A program made the position numbers and the translations under genes. Of a stretch of DNA of 64,000 nucleotides, positions 1 to 12,441 are shown piece after piece; within the stretch, counting starts at the first letter, position 1, and each line of letters starts with the position of its first letter. The notes beneath the pieces were generated by a model that ran no database searches, was not told the DNA's origin, and saw nothing but the letters and a program-made list of their open reading frames with translations. The stretch comes from Isoetes taiwanensis (lineage: Eukaryota; Streptophyta; Lycopodiopsida; Isoetales; Isoetaceae), in contig JAJEKV010000052.1 in NCBI GenBank assembly GCA_021234155.1, forward strand, positions 2,474,254-2,538,253, written 5' to 3'.

Positions 1-499
1 TATCGGTAGCGTTTCAGTTACGTATTGCTGATCATTTTTGGGGGTATGTTCTATGCGTATGTTCTGCATGATGTCTTGGGTTTTTAAAGGATGTGGCCAT
101 TTGAGATATGTGTCTGGGGATGACGAAGCAGTAGCGCCACTTGCCATGGCGCAAATCTTTCCTTTTCAAAAGTATATGCCCCACACCCCGATTTGAACTT
201 TTAACCGGATGAGAGATTAAAATGGGTCTAGAATTTTGCCAAGAAGAGGGGTTCTAATTGTCGCATACTTAACTTACTTGGTTGGGATGGAATAGAAGTT
301 CGATAAAATTTATAAATAATTAAAATGTTAATGTAATGTTTCTCTCTTAGGCGCATTTTTGCTCTTAGGCACGCTTTTCGACTTCGCTGAGTGAAGCTGA
401 TCGTAGGAAATTTATGGGGAAATTATTTTTCATAGAAATACATAAAGAATTGTTTGAAGGTTATTCATTTCGACCTTCTGGGACTCTGAGCTTTGAAAT
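1..499. other. AT-rich spacer, no gene recognised
   Basis: No reading frame of convincing length or composition was found on either strand. The tandem repeat that follows shares its CTTTCGACT-type words with the last 140 bases of this stretch. Confidence 0.5.
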
Positions 500-945
500 T
501 TTGCCCTTTTTATAAGTACCTTTTCGACTGGTGAGAAAGACCCTCAAACTGCATTTTAAGCTTTGAGCGCCTTTCTCGACTGGTGAAACGCCTTTTACCG
601 ACTAGTCGAAAGGCGATTCACTTCCAGCATGGGTTTTACGCCTTTCGACTTCAGCGGTCGAAAGACCTTCGATTCCCCAAAACTGCGTTTTTCGCTTTGA
701 GGCGCCTTTCGACTGGCGAATTTGGGAAGAGAACCTTTCCCCAAAACTTCGTTTTACTGCGCCTTGAGGCTGCCTTTCATTTCGCTTGGTGAAAAGGCCT
801 TTCCTTCTAAAACCTGGCGTTTACGGCCTTGAGCGCCTTTCATTTCCTTGGTGAGAAAGGCCTAAAACCTGCGTTTTTAAACTTTGAGAGCGCCTTTCGA
901 CTGGCAGTAGAAAGAATATATTCCCAAAACTGCGTTTTGCTTTGG
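500..945. repeat. Degenerate tandem repeat (GCCTTTCGACTGG / CCAAAACTGCGTTTT)
   Basis: About seven imperfect units of roughly 55-70 bases alternate a word like GCGCCTTTCGACTGGTGA with a word like CCAAAACTGCGTTTTGCTTTGA. Unit length drifts through small indels, so the frame is not kept and the short open frames over it look incidental. It resembles a decaying minisatellite. Whether it belongs to a larger element cannot be told from this window. Confidence 0.75.
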
Positions 946-1667
946 TTGCTTTTCTGCGTTACTGTATTTTCTAAAAATGGCCCTAACTGTTGTGTGTTTT
1001 ATTTTTATTTTTTGCATGTAGCATCACTTGACTAATTTGATTTTTGTCTCTTGCGGTCCTTAATAGGCCGAGATGAGTACATGCTGGAGACAATGAAAAG
1101 ATCGGTTCATTGAGAAAGAAGAGATAGAGAGAAGAGGGGTGGTGACATCGATTGGACATACAAAGCGTGGCCCATAAAGGAACTCCTCATACAAAATTTC
1201 TATAGATGCGTAAAAGTTGCTCAGGTGACTAAAGAAGCTCCGCGTGCCCTTTGCACTAGGTGGTTCATGTGTGTGTGAAGAGGGTGTAATGATTGTGCCA
1301 TATTACACCACTATATGGTCTCTTCACCCAACATGTAATATATATTGTAATTATACATTTATAAATATAAAAGGTATCTCAAAACTAGCATTTTTTGGGT
1401 GATTAAGTAAACAATTTGCTTAATTTTTTGTTGGAATTTGTGATCTATTGTCTATGCCCTAAGAAAATAGAGGCCAAAATGTTGACTAAGAATCTTTTCA
1501 ATTAGAACTTGATAGGTCTAATGCATGTTTAGGTGCATTGTTCTTGTTCTGACACCCTAAGCGGTTCTTGGAAGAAAAGCTGGATGCACACTGGCAGACA
1601 AAATTAGATTATGGGGTTTTGGTCGAGGTGCTTCTTTTGTGTAAATTAACAGGTTCGAGAAAAATGG
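946..1667. other. Spacer, no gene recognised
   Basis: AT-rich sequence with short open frames only. No motif, splice pattern or RNA gene was recognised. Confidence 0.4.
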
Positions 1668-2085
1668 GAATGGAATGAGTCCCACTTTTAATTAAATATC
1701 GACTTCCTAAATGAATTCTCTAAAAGATTCCATCAGATTCCTCTAGATTCTCAAAGATTTATATGAGATTCCATTGGATTCCCTCTGGAGTTCATAAAGA
1801 TTCTCTTGTGATTCCTAAAAGATTCTAATAATGAAGTTCTCTAGATTCTCGAGATCCCGGAAGATTCCCTAGATTCTCTTAATTGTACCATAGATTTTAC
1901 GTTAAGATTTACAAAGATTCATTGGATTCCACTAGATTTATAAGATTCTTTCTTGTGATTCCTATAGATTCTTTTAAGATTCTATTGAGATTCCTTTAGA
2001 TTCTCCAAAGATCGGGGAGCATTCCCTAGATTCTCTTAACATACCATGGGTCTATTAAGATTCTAAGATAAGAGATTCTTAGGAT
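1668..2085. repeat. GATTC-rich array with a period near 150 bp
   Basis: The stretch is saturated with GATTC/AGATTC words. It also has a higher order. The words CTTGTGATTCCT (1805 and 1952), CATTGGATTCC (1772 and 1920) and ATTCCCTAGATTCTCTTA (1864 and 2021) recur 147-157 bases apart, so a unit of about 150 bp occurs twice. The array is preceded by TCCCACTTTTAATTAAATA, a word that also occurs near 34950 just before another simple array. Confidence 0.75.
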
Positions 2086-2803
2086 CAAGTCAAGTTAATG
2101 GCTGTGAGGGCAGTTGCCAACACCACTCATTGGGAAGCTCGATGAGAGGAATCCAAAGACATGGGTGGCCCTGTAATCAGGCCCTCTAGTGCAAGTTACG
2201 GGCCCTTGAGCCTTGGGTGAGAAAAGGAAGCTTCCTAGAAAGTCCATCACGATAAATGCTTTGCCACCTCACTACATTTTATTGAGGTTACTCACACCTC
2301 ATTTAAAAGAAAAATGTAATTTAATATAAAAGCAATGGCTAGGATTTATCCTAATCTTTTTGATCTATGGTAAAGATCACGCTACACCAAATCACCTTTA
2401 AGGAACCTTCCTTGCACCTTCCTACAAAAATCAAAGCTATGATTTAGCCTTCCCCTTTGATCCGAAGCCGGTTCCGATGGGTTGCATACCCCCATGCATG
2501 CCCATGCATTTATACATCAATATATGGCCAAAGATTTAACTCTGAGAAATTAATGACCGGATGGAAAGGAGCAACGGTGTGTCCCATCAAAGGTGTGTTA
2601 TATATACAAAAATTTATCGGCCGTGACCCAAGACGCCAGCGAACATTTTCTTCAGCTCAAACTTTTTTTTTTTTGAAGAAGCGTAAATTCAATATATTAA
2701 AAGAATGGTAAAGCAAGTGAGGGAGGAAGGAGAAGCGCCTCAAAGAGAGGCGGCGATACTCGACACTCCACAACAAATACGAGAAAAACTGCAACTCACT
2801 GGC
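2086..2803. other. Spacer, no gene recognised
   Basis: Contains a run of about ten T near 2665 and short open frames with no recognisable protein content. Nothing else could be supported. Confidence 0.4.
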
Positions 2804-3020
2804 GTAGTTAGACCCAGTATTAATAATCAACATTTGACAATCAAATATTTGCTCAAATCAATACTAAAGATCTTGCGATTATCAAATGAGTATAATATTA
2901 GAATTATTTAGCTCAAACTTGAAGTAGTTAGACCCATTATTAATGTCCAGCATTTGACAATCAAATATTTGCTCAAATCCAACCACACAAGATATAGGTA
3001 TCAAATGGTATAATATATTG
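2804..3020. repeat. Tandem duplication, unit about 120 bp
   Basis: GTAGTTAGACCC at 2804 and 2924 begins two copies that also share CATTTGACAATCAAATATTT and, near the unit end, ATCAAATG..TATAATAT. The copies differ by point changes and small indels. Confidence 0.8.
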
Positions 3021-4250
3021 TCGGTATTTTTGAACTAGAATTTTGCCTGAGAGAAAAAAAAATATGTGCAACCATGAAACGAGAGCTTTTAAGAGGCTAG
3101 CATGCTATAAACCTCCCAGTAAATATAGCCCAATATTTTTAACATACAAAGATAATGAAACACCCATTTAAAGGAAACAAATGGAAAATAATAAATGGGG
3201 AGAACCATTGAAAATGAGTGTCATGTGGCGCACCAATTCTTTCCATCGCTGCTGAATCACGAGCCCGTTTGCCAATCCGACCCCTCTGCTGTACAAGTCA
3301 ATTTTGTGCTCGAATTGACCACCCAACTGCACATCAAAAACCTGCTCGGTTCTTCAATAGAAATTCATCTTTCTTATTACGCCAAATTTGCTCTATGATA
3401 ATCCACAGCCTTGCCCAGCTCCGTGAACAATGGCTTCTTGGTTGAGTAGATGATCTATTGTTTACCGTTTGGGGTTGCTTATTCCCCGATTACTCGGCGG
3501 GAAGAATGAGAATCCCACCGTTGAGCGGTTGGTTGTGGTTCAGCACAGCCTTTGCCATGAATAATCGATTGAGTCCTTTAAATCCCGGTTCTTTCTGATG
3601 AATTTGGCCATCAGTCACTGTGAAAGAAAGCTTGTTCGAATTTGTGAAGAACCTTCCCTCGCGATTAAAACCCATCTTGCTTGCTCTGTAACGAGGGTAT
3701 GTTGGGAATGCGGCTTTGGGTCTTAAACCAGTTCCATATTATTGCCATTCCCGGGCCTGTGCAAAGGCGCCCAGAGTGATTCTTTTCTATAAATGGAGGG
3801 GCCGGTGTGTGGGATAAGTCCGACCCTATGCAGTTAGATGCCGGAAACCTCCAGTGCCTCCTTTACGCCGAGGCGTTACTGCCTTGCCTTGTTCTTAAAA
3901 ATCCGTTCACAGTGTGAAAAATTACCCTTGGCAGAGTTCGGGGGTTGCATGAGCAGAAAATTTGAACCCATCAGCCCGGGTTTGTACCTGGGCGCCATCT
4001 ATTAAGGTGCATTATGGTTTTATTTAGGGGTTGGGCGAGAACAAACTAAAAGGGCTTTTCTCTGTTCTTGTCATTAAGGCAAGATCCGCGAGGGCTTTAG
4101 CATGCGGTTGATGCCAAAGCAGCAGGTCGCCCATTTAGCGAGTCTATCGCGGAACTTGCGAGGATGCAAGGCTAAAAAAGCCCGATTAGGCCTACCAGCA
4201 GCGGTTGGATTTGCGTTCCTTCTCAACAGCGTGTCTTCTTGCAATTTTTT
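3021..4250. other. Spacer, no gene recognised
   Basis: The open frames here (for example 3195-3445 plus and 3490-3675 minus) do not resemble any family I know. The 3700-4200 part is locally richer in GC. It may be old transposon sequence, but no motif supports that. Confidence 0.35.
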
Positions 4251-4254
4251 TAAG

Positions 4255-4830
4255 CACTTTTTAATTTTTTAATAGCGTGTCTTCTTTCAACTCTTAGAGG
4301 ATGTGTCTACCTCATCCAACAAGTTAATCACCTTCTTCGATAATCTATCAATGCGATTAGTGTCATCCGAATTAGTTTGCCAATGCTTGATGTAGTCGTG
4401 ATGCCATCTTAGATCAATCCCAATTTAGCACTTCTTGAGTTAGTTTTAGAGCTTTGGTTGACACAGCAGGTGTCATAGGTTTGCCATTAAACATCCACAG
4501 TGCCAAATTTCTGCCCCTCTTCTCCACTTGTCCTCTGACGTCTCATCATCCATTGAATGATTGGAATTCCCTTCTCTCTGCCAAAAAGTGAATTGAAGAG
4601 GTTTAAGTGACCTTCCATGTCGAAGCTTATAACCATGCACAGCATTAGGGTTTTTAAGATTAAAAGGGCCTTCAAAACATGCCAACTAAGCCAAATGAAG
4701 ATAAATGAACTGCCAGTCGAAATCGGTACGGCGGGTCCGGTCGTAAAGCTGTTATAACTAACTCTTTGGATCACATTTTCTAGTATAGCTATTGATAGAA
4801 AGTCCAATGAGCTCTGGATTTGGTGCAATA
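4255..4830 (-). pseudogene. DUF7869-type transposon protein, C-terminal relic
   Basis: Read on the minus strand, 4530-4620 encodes KPLQFTFW in one frame and GIPIIQW in the next. These match KPLQFKFW and GIPIMQY in the better copy at 32.5-34.8 kb, and the DNA aligns base for base over about 70 positions with one frameshift. Farther downstream, 4300-4450 gives a charged segment with DYIKHW that resembles DYITHW of the same copy. The fragment lacks the conserved GHTH-DID motif. It may be the tail of the 7.5-8.5 kb copy, separated from it by later insertions, or an independent copy. Confidence 0.6.
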
Positions 4831-5134
4831 GATAGATCTAGGTTGAGGATCTTTCCAGCAGGTGCTTTGCACATATTTTTAACCACTTATGATTGTCCAA
4901 ACTCCAAAAATATGGTCTTACCATTTTTGCTATCCTCTGAGATAAAAGATGTGAAAAGCCACCCAGGTGAAAGATCTCAACGAGATCTATCTATTACTGT
5001 AAGTTTCTATATCAACCTCGCTTAGAAAATGTGATCCCGGAGACCAGACCACTAACTTGTTTATTGGCCCCAATGATACAGAGACCGTTTTACGATTGGT
5101 GGTCCTGTAGTCGACAGTTCTTAGAGGCCCTTTT

Positions 5135-5515
5135 ATGATCTCAAAAATCCCTAATGAACTTCAAATGGAGCACTTCTTCTGTAGAGATCCTGTAGGAGAT
5201 AAAGTGACATCCATAGAAAATATTTTAGGTAGCCCTGGAAAGTTGGTCCTTTGTCTATTTGTCACCAAGAAACATGACCTATATTTTCAAATAAATGCAT
5301 CCACATCCTCATGGTGTATCCGGGCATTAGGGATCCCAAATTGACTTTTCAAGAATACTCACAAGCTGTTAAGTAGGATAGGAAGAGGGAAAACATCCAC
5401 GATTCTTTATTTTGTCTGACACAATTATCAAGTTGCAGAGGAACTTTCTAGGATCGAGGTTTAGCCTGCGAGATGTTGAAGCTCAACATGCTCATTAGGT
5501 CCATACTGTCCTAAA
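5135..5515 (+). pseudogene. Unrecognised coding relic
   Basis: One frame and its continuation read as protein-like sequence across roughly 120 codons, with only isolated stops: first a segment with HFFCRDPVGDKV and KLVLCLFVTKK, then KLTFQEYSQAVK, CRGTF and CEMLKLNMLIRSILS. The density of hydrophobic and charged patterns and the rarity of stops suggest a decayed gene. I do not recognise the family. The minus strand at 5461-5670 is also open but looks like a shadow. Confidence 0.35.
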
Positions 5516-7540
5516 CCTTGGCACGCTTCGCGTTTCAATACTATTAGAGTTTCCATCAACAATAAGCTATGTAGTGCACGGCTGTAGGTCACAGGTGACC
5601 ATTGCATAACCATTCTCCTTGGTTTCTTAAGCACCTCATGATACTCCAATGTAAAATCCTGAACCATCACTCCATAACTCCAGAGCTAAAATGCTCATAG
5701 TAGGTTTGGGCTGTCCATGCAAGATTACTTGATCATTGAAATACTTGCAAAAGTATGATCTTCCACATGACTTTGGTATGTACTTGAATTGTGGAATATA
5801 AGTCTTCGCTGGTCATCTTATCATGTATAGATAGTTATTGGGTTCCATTGCGGTAAGGTCCTCCACATCCAATAAGTTAATCTACATGATAGTTGATCGA
5901 TCATATGGTCCTTTATATGTTCCCTTATCTTAGCCCTTAGACTTAGTTTGCCTGATCTTATCCGCGAGTCTCCTTAAGCTTAGCACACAAATTTCACTTT
6001 TGCAAAGTTGTTTTGAAGTTGCTAGGGTCACATGCTTAATGCTTAGTCCATAGCCCACTAAGCGTTTGGGGTCTATAGGGGCTCCAAATTCACGAAGCAA
6101 TGCATTTATTTCCTCTAATATGCTCTTAGGGTGCAATGGGATGGCAATCTCTTCTAGATAATAACTCTACCACTGTTCATCCCTTCTTACTCTTATAACA
6201 AGATTGTCGGATCAAGCGCACTAATATTTTTTGCAATTGCACTAATAAAAGCATCTTTTTGTAGATTCCTAAAGATTCCCTTAAATTCGGTGACCACTTT
6301 TGGGTCATAAAAATAGACTAAAATTTAGTTAACGAGGGTGCTCTTTTTTGGCGTCTAGTGTCAAAATGCTGTTCTTTTTACTTTCAGTGCACCATTTTTT
6401 GAATGATCAAAAGCTCCGCAGGAAGTTAACCTGGACAAAAATCAACAAAGTTGGAATCTTAGCTAATTACAACTTTAAAAGCTAACAAAATCTGATTCAG
6501 TTAAGTAGTCCTAAACACAGGAGACAAAGGTGCTATCGCCTCGACAGTCAAAGTACTGATGCTCTAAAAATAATACAAATCACTCGAAAAATTTATCCTG
6601 AACTTGGATCCGCTTTGCAAAGGCTGTCTGAGGTTCATTCACCAAGCACGGAACAAACTTTAAAGATAAAATGTCTATCTTGTATAGGCGGTCCAGAACA
6701 AATTATTTCCAGCAAATGAGAAATAAAAAGTGCTCCAAAGGTCTTTTGTTTTAATATTCTTATCATTACAAAATTTACACAAGCTTTGCATGAAAGCAGA
6801 GTGTATCTGTAAAATGCACCAAAAGTCTTGCTTGCTTTTCAAACAACTTCATTACAAAATATTAAAGCCTCTGCGTGCATAGCGGGAATGTAACTACAAA
6901 TTTACACCTTTACAATGGCGACTTCTATCAATGTCGATCATTATCTCTAATTTGGTTGCTGGCTTGGGCGAAGTAGGCTCTCGGTTTCTTCGATTAATGC
7001 GTCCAGGAAGTAATCCTCGATTTGTTTCTTCAACAATGTCAGCTGTGCTTTCTTGAAGTTTATTATCAACCTTCAAAAGTAAAGTCATTGAAGCCAGGGC
7101 AGTGTTTCATTCAAAGTCGACATCATCCGCGTGATTCTTGTTCGCATTGTTTCCTTCCCTTCTTAATAGGAGGAGCGGCTTGAAGATCATATCTACCGAT
7201 TATATATGGATGCAGCAGCCTTGAAGTGGCATACCAATTTTACAACTGAAGAAGGTTATCTTTGTGGAAGTAATATCTTTGACCCTTGCAATCGAGGAAA
7301 GGGCTCCTCATAAGTCATGTTGAAGGAATTGCTATTAACATATGTCCTTTGCATGAATACGCAAGCTTTTACGGAGTTTGACCGACTTTCTTTTTTACTT
7401 GCTTTTCTAGCCATAAATACATTTGGCCGGTCGGTTCTTTATTTGTTCACCCGAATGGAGTCGCGGTCCACAACTGCACTCTGTGGAATTTGAGCAGTTT
7501 GGCGACCGACTACAAAGTATCTAAAGGAACCTCTAAAACC
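5516..7540. other. Spacer, no gene recognised
   Basis: AT-rich sequence between two minus-strand transposon relics. Small open frames at 5930-6136 and 6894-7088 (minus) have no recognisable motif. If the 4.3-4.8 and 7.5-8.5 kb fragments are one element, this stretch would be its eroded or interrupted middle. Confidence 0.3.
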
Positions 7541-7549
7541 GGTGCTCTT

Positions 7550-8545
7550 CAAGATCTTTGTTAAATGCATGTGACCTCCAAACCCGATCTTCCACAGTAG
7601 TTTGTCTCGTCCTTTGAAATTGTAAATCCTAACCCATTATGTTTTCTCCATGTTGGCCAGCCCGAGACAAAGGGATCTTAGGCTGGATTCTTTTTGGTGT
7701 AGTCAATGGAACTTTGCAGGGCTGCAAAGCTCTTTTCTACCATTGCATGGCGTCACGGGATAAACTTAAAGGTACTCCAACCTGGTTCAGGCGGCCGGGA
7801 CTTGGAGGTTACAAAAAGTATTGTTACAGCGAAGACAAGCTTTCCACGTTCACCCGAACTTTGAATTTGACATGATGCTGAAATGTCAAATTATTTAAGC
7901 TGGCAGTGGATGGCAGGACCTGAAGTAGTACGTTTTGAAAAACAAATTCCGCGAGGAAATCGATAGTCTCGGCTAAGACTCTCGATAACCCACGGTTGGT
8001 TATAGAATTTGGGCAAATCGCACAACAAAGGTCGACTGACTTTTCTGGAGTCCTCACGGCGGTAAATGGGTGAATACTGGTCGTAATGTGACCCACTAGA
8101 GAAAGCCCGCTGCTCTTCCTAAATATGCCAAGCTCTACCGGCATAGCCGCGGTAAGCAAGAATGCACGGTTTTGTTCTGCTCTCGGTGGTATTGTCCAGG
8201 TATTACATAAAGCAGGAGGTGGCTTTTTCGCGCCGGCAATATCTTTGTTAAGAATTGTCTTTAGTAAGGTTAGGATCCTGCCATGAATGTTTGGGTAAAG
8301 TCAAAGTAGAAGCTGCCACCACACCGTAAAATCGAGCCAACTAAATGCAACCTCAAAAAGATAAGCTTCCGGTAACTCTTTAGGAACGATTCTAAAATGA
8401 AGCGAGGTTTGTCTTTTACGGTCCATGCCATCAATCACAACAGACATATCTTTGTAATGTAAGCTATCAGTGATTTTCGATGCTGCAAGTTTCCTTCTCT
8501 CTAAACTTCGAGCCTCTCAGTGCTCTTGGAACTTTGGCTAAATTT
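7550..8545 (-). pseudogene. DUF7869-type transposon protein, central relic
   Basis: The minus strand carries, in order, DMSVVIDGMDRKRQTSLHF (about 8385-8440), YPNIHGR (about 8280), KKPPPAL (about 8225), NRAFLLTAAMPVELGIFRK (about 8110-8180) and LVGHITTSIHPF (about 8070-8100). The order and spacing match the plant transposon protein that carries IDGMDQ, LDN..ENKN and VGHTHDDID motifs. In the 32.5-34.8 kb copy the corresponding motifs read LDNCWKENKN and VGHTHDDIDGFF. Here the GHTH-DID site is altered and the frame is broken at several points, so the copy is dead. The IDGMD segment is better preserved here than in the later copy. Confidence 0.7.
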
Positions 8546-8611
8546 GATGCTGGCAAAATGAGAAGCTTTGTCGGTTTTTACTTAAAGCGGCCCCGCCAAA
8601 AACCCTATGCT

Positions 8612-8732
8612 TATCGCGGCGCATAGACCGCGACACTTTGCTCAGTGGACATGAAGACCAACTGGTTGCAAACCTTGTTTCTTTGCCCATGCGCGCATAG
8701 ACAAAAAACACTCTTCCTATCGCGGCGCGCCG
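8612..8732. repeat. Short palindromes TATCGCGGCGCATAGAC / ATGCGCGCATAGAC
   Basis: First members of a swarm of short inverted repeats built on TCTATG..CATAGA that continues to 21.2 kb. Copies lie at 8612-8628, 8689-8702 and a partial one at 8716-8732. Confidence 0.7.
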
Positions 8733-8773
8733 GCAAGATTGATTACGACTAGCGCGCGCATGATCGATGAAAC

Positions 8774-8847
8774 ATTGATTGTGCGCGTGTAGGTAAACAT
8801 GAGCGTAGGTATTGATTGTGCGCGTGTAGGTAAACATGAGCGTAGGT
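8774..8847. repeat. Perfect tandem duplication of 37 bp
   Basis: Two identical 37-base units, each starting ATTGATTGTGCGCGTG, at 8774-8810 and 8811-8847. The perfect identity indicates a recent slip or duplication. Confidence 0.95.
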
Positions 8848-9838
8848 ACCGCTTCTCTCTGCGGGAACCTTAGTCGGAGATCTCTTCTCCTTCAAAAGAG
8901 AAACGAGGTTCTTGTGACGGAAAACACACATGTCTCTTGAATCCCTAGAGGGTTAAATTCACTGCTTCCTAGCCCAAGGAAGTAGGAGTAAGAAATGAAC
9001 TTCTGTCCGGCACGGAAGAGATCTTTGTACAAAGGAATAGACCTCTTTCTTGCAAAAGCTATCCATTAGATGATAAAAATTTGAATTTGTTTGGCAACCT
9101 TTCACCAATTCTTGTCGAAATCCACAAGCCAAGCCTTAAGCTTCTAAGCCGGTACATACAAGCTGTTTTTTGGGTGGCGGTAGTCATCAATAAATGGATT
9201 CAAATCCAGCATTTACGCACTCTAGCCATTAGCCCGCTACCTAAGGCATGTATGCTTTTGAAAGCTAGTTGACAAACAATTTTCCTCGTCATGTAGTAAG
9301 AAAAGTTGTCTCCGATCTTACGGCGGCGTTAATAGCGGTAAGCTTCACTGGTCACCCATGGGATTAGGAAACAAATACTATACGCATAGGTTGATAAATA
9401 AACATAAGTCTACTCGGTTGCCTATCTTGGCGCATAAGCGGCACTAATACTATAAGCAACCCCATGGGAAAAAAATATCGGTCCATGTATCTTTCCATCA
9501 CTTAAACTGCAACTCGAATCTGAATATAAATAGGCCGTAGGGCAGTCATTTCTCACATAGATACCACCTTGCTTCTAGGCGCCCGGCCGCTCCGCTCGCT
9601 ACGCCCTTGAGTTCTCTTCTCCCAAGTTTGCGAGAACATCTCCATACAACTCTACATAAAAGATGCGGTTTTCCTGCCTCTAGTGTAGTTATGGTGATTT
9701 TTAGAATTAGTTTGTTGCATTTTTAGATGTTGTTAGCTTGTGTGGAAAATGAAAAATAGGTTAGTTGCACTACTTTTTTAGATATTTGTTTGCGTATATT
9801 TTTGTATTTTTAGGCAAATATGTAGGTAGTTGCTAGTG
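8848..9838. other. Spacer, no gene recognised
   Basis: No gene recognised. One degenerate member of the palindrome family lies near 9430 (TATCTTGGCGCATAAG). Confidence 0.4.
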
Positions 9839-9840
9839 TT

Positions 9841-10093
9841 GTGTCTATCGCGGCGCATAGACACATAGACATACAATGGCTTCTACTCCATCTTGGCGCA
9901 TAGACACAACACTAGTTTTTGTCCATGCATGGAGTAGAAGCCATTATTAGGTCTATGTTGCTATAGACACAATTCTTTTTTTTGTCCTTTACGCCGAGAG
10001 ACAAAACTAAGGTGTCTATGTTTCGCATAGATACCCTAGGTTTTTGTCTATGCATGCATAGACAAAAACCATTTATGTCTATGCGCATAGACA
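9841..10093. repeat. Cluster of six palindromes (TCTATG..CATAGA family)
   Basis: Members: 9841-9864 (arms GTGTCTAT/ATAGACAC); a 16-base inverted pair at 9875-9890 and 9930-9945 around a loop with another copy; 9951-9970; 10011-10035; a perfect 32-base palindrome at 10039-10070 centred on TATGCATGCATA; and a perfect 18-base palindrome TGTCTATGCGCATAGACA at 10076-10093. Arms and centres differ between copies while pairing is kept. Confidence 0.9.
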
Positions 10094-11300
10094 CAATAGG
10101 TATTTTTGTCTACTTGTCATTGAACAACAACCTAGTGTGTCTATCTTTGGCGCGATAGGTTTATTATGTTTTTGTTTTCACTCTTTACTTAGTCTCGGTT
10201 TGTTTTTGTAGCATTCTTTATTTTTTAAGACCTGTTGTACTTTATATTTCTGTAGGAAGAAACCCAAAGGCGAGAAAAGCCTTTTCGGGGATGTGCTGCT
10301 CTGAAGCTCCCCTACCTTTACCTTTATAAGCGTGGACCCGAAATGATAGCCGGTTCTCTCTTAGGAGCGAACATCAATGGTTAATCATTAGAGGTGGTGA
10401 ATATCCCCGCAACCGGCACTATGTGTGTATCGTACATTGCCACGAAATCTTCCTTGCCAAAGTCGAAGTTGACCGGATCAGATTTTAAGAAGTGTGCGAG
10501 AATCACGAAATTCAACTTTTCGGCATGGCTACAATAACGATCACCACCACCGTAGTAAAGGGAGAAGACCACGTATTTTTAGTTGACCCGATGTTTTTAG
10601 GCTGGTATGTCCGGAGAATGAGAATGCCCAAGAATTCATACGAGGCTTGTTTCAAGCAAGAAAAGGTAAGTACTTTTGTTTGTCTATGCGGCGATAGGGT
10701 TTTCTAACTTTTTTGGGGATCTTGTGGAAACAAGAACCTGATGCTTAAGTGCAAGGATCCACTCTTGGAACCCAAAGGCGGTGGGTGAAGCGAGAAATGG
10801 GAGAGCGGAGGTAGAGAGCGGTAGATCCGGATGTAGAGCAAGGGGGTAGAGCCCAGAGGGAGATGAACGGTCCGGATAAAGAGGTGGAACAGACGGAGAG
10901 TTCGAGGAGGAAGAACTTTTTGCCAAAAAGAAGAAAAAAGACGGCAATGTGGCGGAAAGCAAGCCTTGTGGCCAAGAACAGGGCCCTGAATTCAAAGTCA
11001 AGGGAAGCCGAAGAAGTCGAGAAAAAAAAGTCTTCGAAGTGCCTTTTGCCCCAAGGACCCGCACCTAAGATAGCCTCAAAGGGACAGGGACGAAGGCCTC
11101 CAAATCTTTGGAGGACATTGAGAAGAGGTCTTGGGTGCCGGCATTATGCATTTACAGATTGATAGAGTGAAGTTGTGCCCAAAGGATCCTCGAGGGTAAC
11201 AGTTCGTTGCGGTGTAAGAAAGATTTATCCAACCACCGCGGCCTTAAAAAGAAATCGAAATGAGGCGAGGCAAATACAGCTGTGTCCCCACACATAGTGA

Positions 11301-11565
11301 TTGTCGACCCTAAAATCTTGTAAAACCTTGGAAGAATTTAAGAAAAGAAGAGGCGACAATTACATGTACATTGTGATTGGTGGAACACACACATTTAAGG
11401 CAAAAGGCGGTGGAAAGAACTCAAGCAAGCAATCTTCTCATCTCTCTACGCTGTCACGTTGGTGTAGCCCGGCGAAGCAAAGCGCTTGCTATGAGCCACA
11501 ACGTGAACAACGACTACGAGGTTGAGCATGAGCTTGTCGGGATAAAATTAAATTTATGCCTGAGA
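11301..11565 (+). pseudogene. GGTHT module of the 10.4-15.8 kb relic (ParB-like pattern, tentative)
   Basis: One frame gives YMYIVIGGTHTFKAK; after a frameshift near 11440 the next frame gives RCHVGVARRSKALAMSHNVNNDYEVE with no stop. The order GG-H-K-A, then a Cys/Val strand, then an HN-N motif recalls proteins with a ParB/sulfiredoxin-like fold attached to plant transposons. That relation comes from memory of motif order only and is uncertain. The frameshift makes this copy non-functional. Confidence 0.4.
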
Positions 11566-12310
11566 GAATATATGATAATTATAGGGCGAGAGAACCGGGA
11601 AAGAAAGACATAAAGGATGATCCGGGCGCTTATCTCGCTTTAAAGGAGCAATGTGCAATTGAGTGCTTGTTTGACTTCGATCAAAAAAGATGCCAGGACT
11701 TCATTGATTAAATACGACAATAATCTGTTTCAGCTAGCCTTCAGGCGCGGTAGGTAAGTTTCCTAGTTGTTGTGTTTGAATCTCACCTTACTCCATCTTG
11801 GCGCATAGACACTCAATCTTTTGTGTGTATTGCACCACATTTGGGATCTGCGGGGAAAATTTTTGATATGTATCGCGGTACGGTACCTTGAAGACAAAGG
11901 GAAGAAGCACGAGACAAAAGAAAAAAAAAGGGAGAGCCCTCAAACAAAAGGATATGAGTGTGATGCCTTGGAGGGAAATGCGGGGCCTCAAAAGCATGGA
12001 CAAAGTTTGCGAGGTTCTGCAAAAAGTTGTCGACCAGGCGGTTCACCTTAGAAGAAATCACGGACGAGTTTAAACATAAGTATTACTCACGCCTGGCGTA
12101 GGTTTTGTCTGTCTCGTCTTTTCCCTGCAGCCAAAAGATTATGCTACGATGGCCAGAACAACTAATGCTCCATTTAAATTCGACACTTGGGAAAAAGTTC
12201 GGGATTGCATACCCTATTTCCTCGTCAGATGAAAGATAAAACAATTTGCCTCAAATTTTACTAAACCCCGGGTAAGTATTTGCTTGCTTTTTATCTTGCA
12301 TCTTACCATT

Positions 12311-12430
12311 TGTCTATCTTGGCGCATAGACAAAAGGCTGAGTCTTGCTATGCACGATAGCAAAGATTTAGTTTTAATCCATCTTGGCGCATAGACAAAG
12401 TTAGGTTTTGCTATCGTGCATAGCAAAACC
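12311..12430. repeat. Palindromes within the transposon relic
   Basis: TGTCTATCTTGGCGCATAGACA at 12311-12332, a half copy near 12380-12396 (CATCTTGGCGCATAGACA) and a hairpin at 12404-12430 with arms GGTTTTGCTAT/ATAGCAAAACC. They belong to the TCTATG..CATAGA swarm. A further copy lies at 11793-11812. Confidence 0.85.
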
Positions 12431-12441
12431 TCGGCTTTAAT

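Noticed and set aside
4792-5025. Plus-strand frame of 77 codons
   Set aside because: It is protein-like in places but has no motif and no supporting splice site. It was left out in favour of the neighbouring relic, which runs longer in frame.
5135-5670. Possible macro (ADP-ribose-binding) domain
   Set aside because: KLVLCLFVTKK and a nearby GPNEH word brought the fold to mind, but no catalytic or binding-loop motif could be placed in order, so no family was assigned.
9841-10093. CRISPR-like array
   Set aside because: The palindromes vary in sequence and spacing, there are no constant repeats with unique spacers, and the window is plant nuclear DNA.
10684-11162. Overlapping open frames on both strands (126 codons minus, 99 codons plus)
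   Set aside because: The plus-strand Lys/Arg/Glu-rich frame could be an exon of the transposon relic, but neither strand shows a motif. The minus-strand Ser/Pro/Leu frame is the expected complement of a charged plus-strand sequence.
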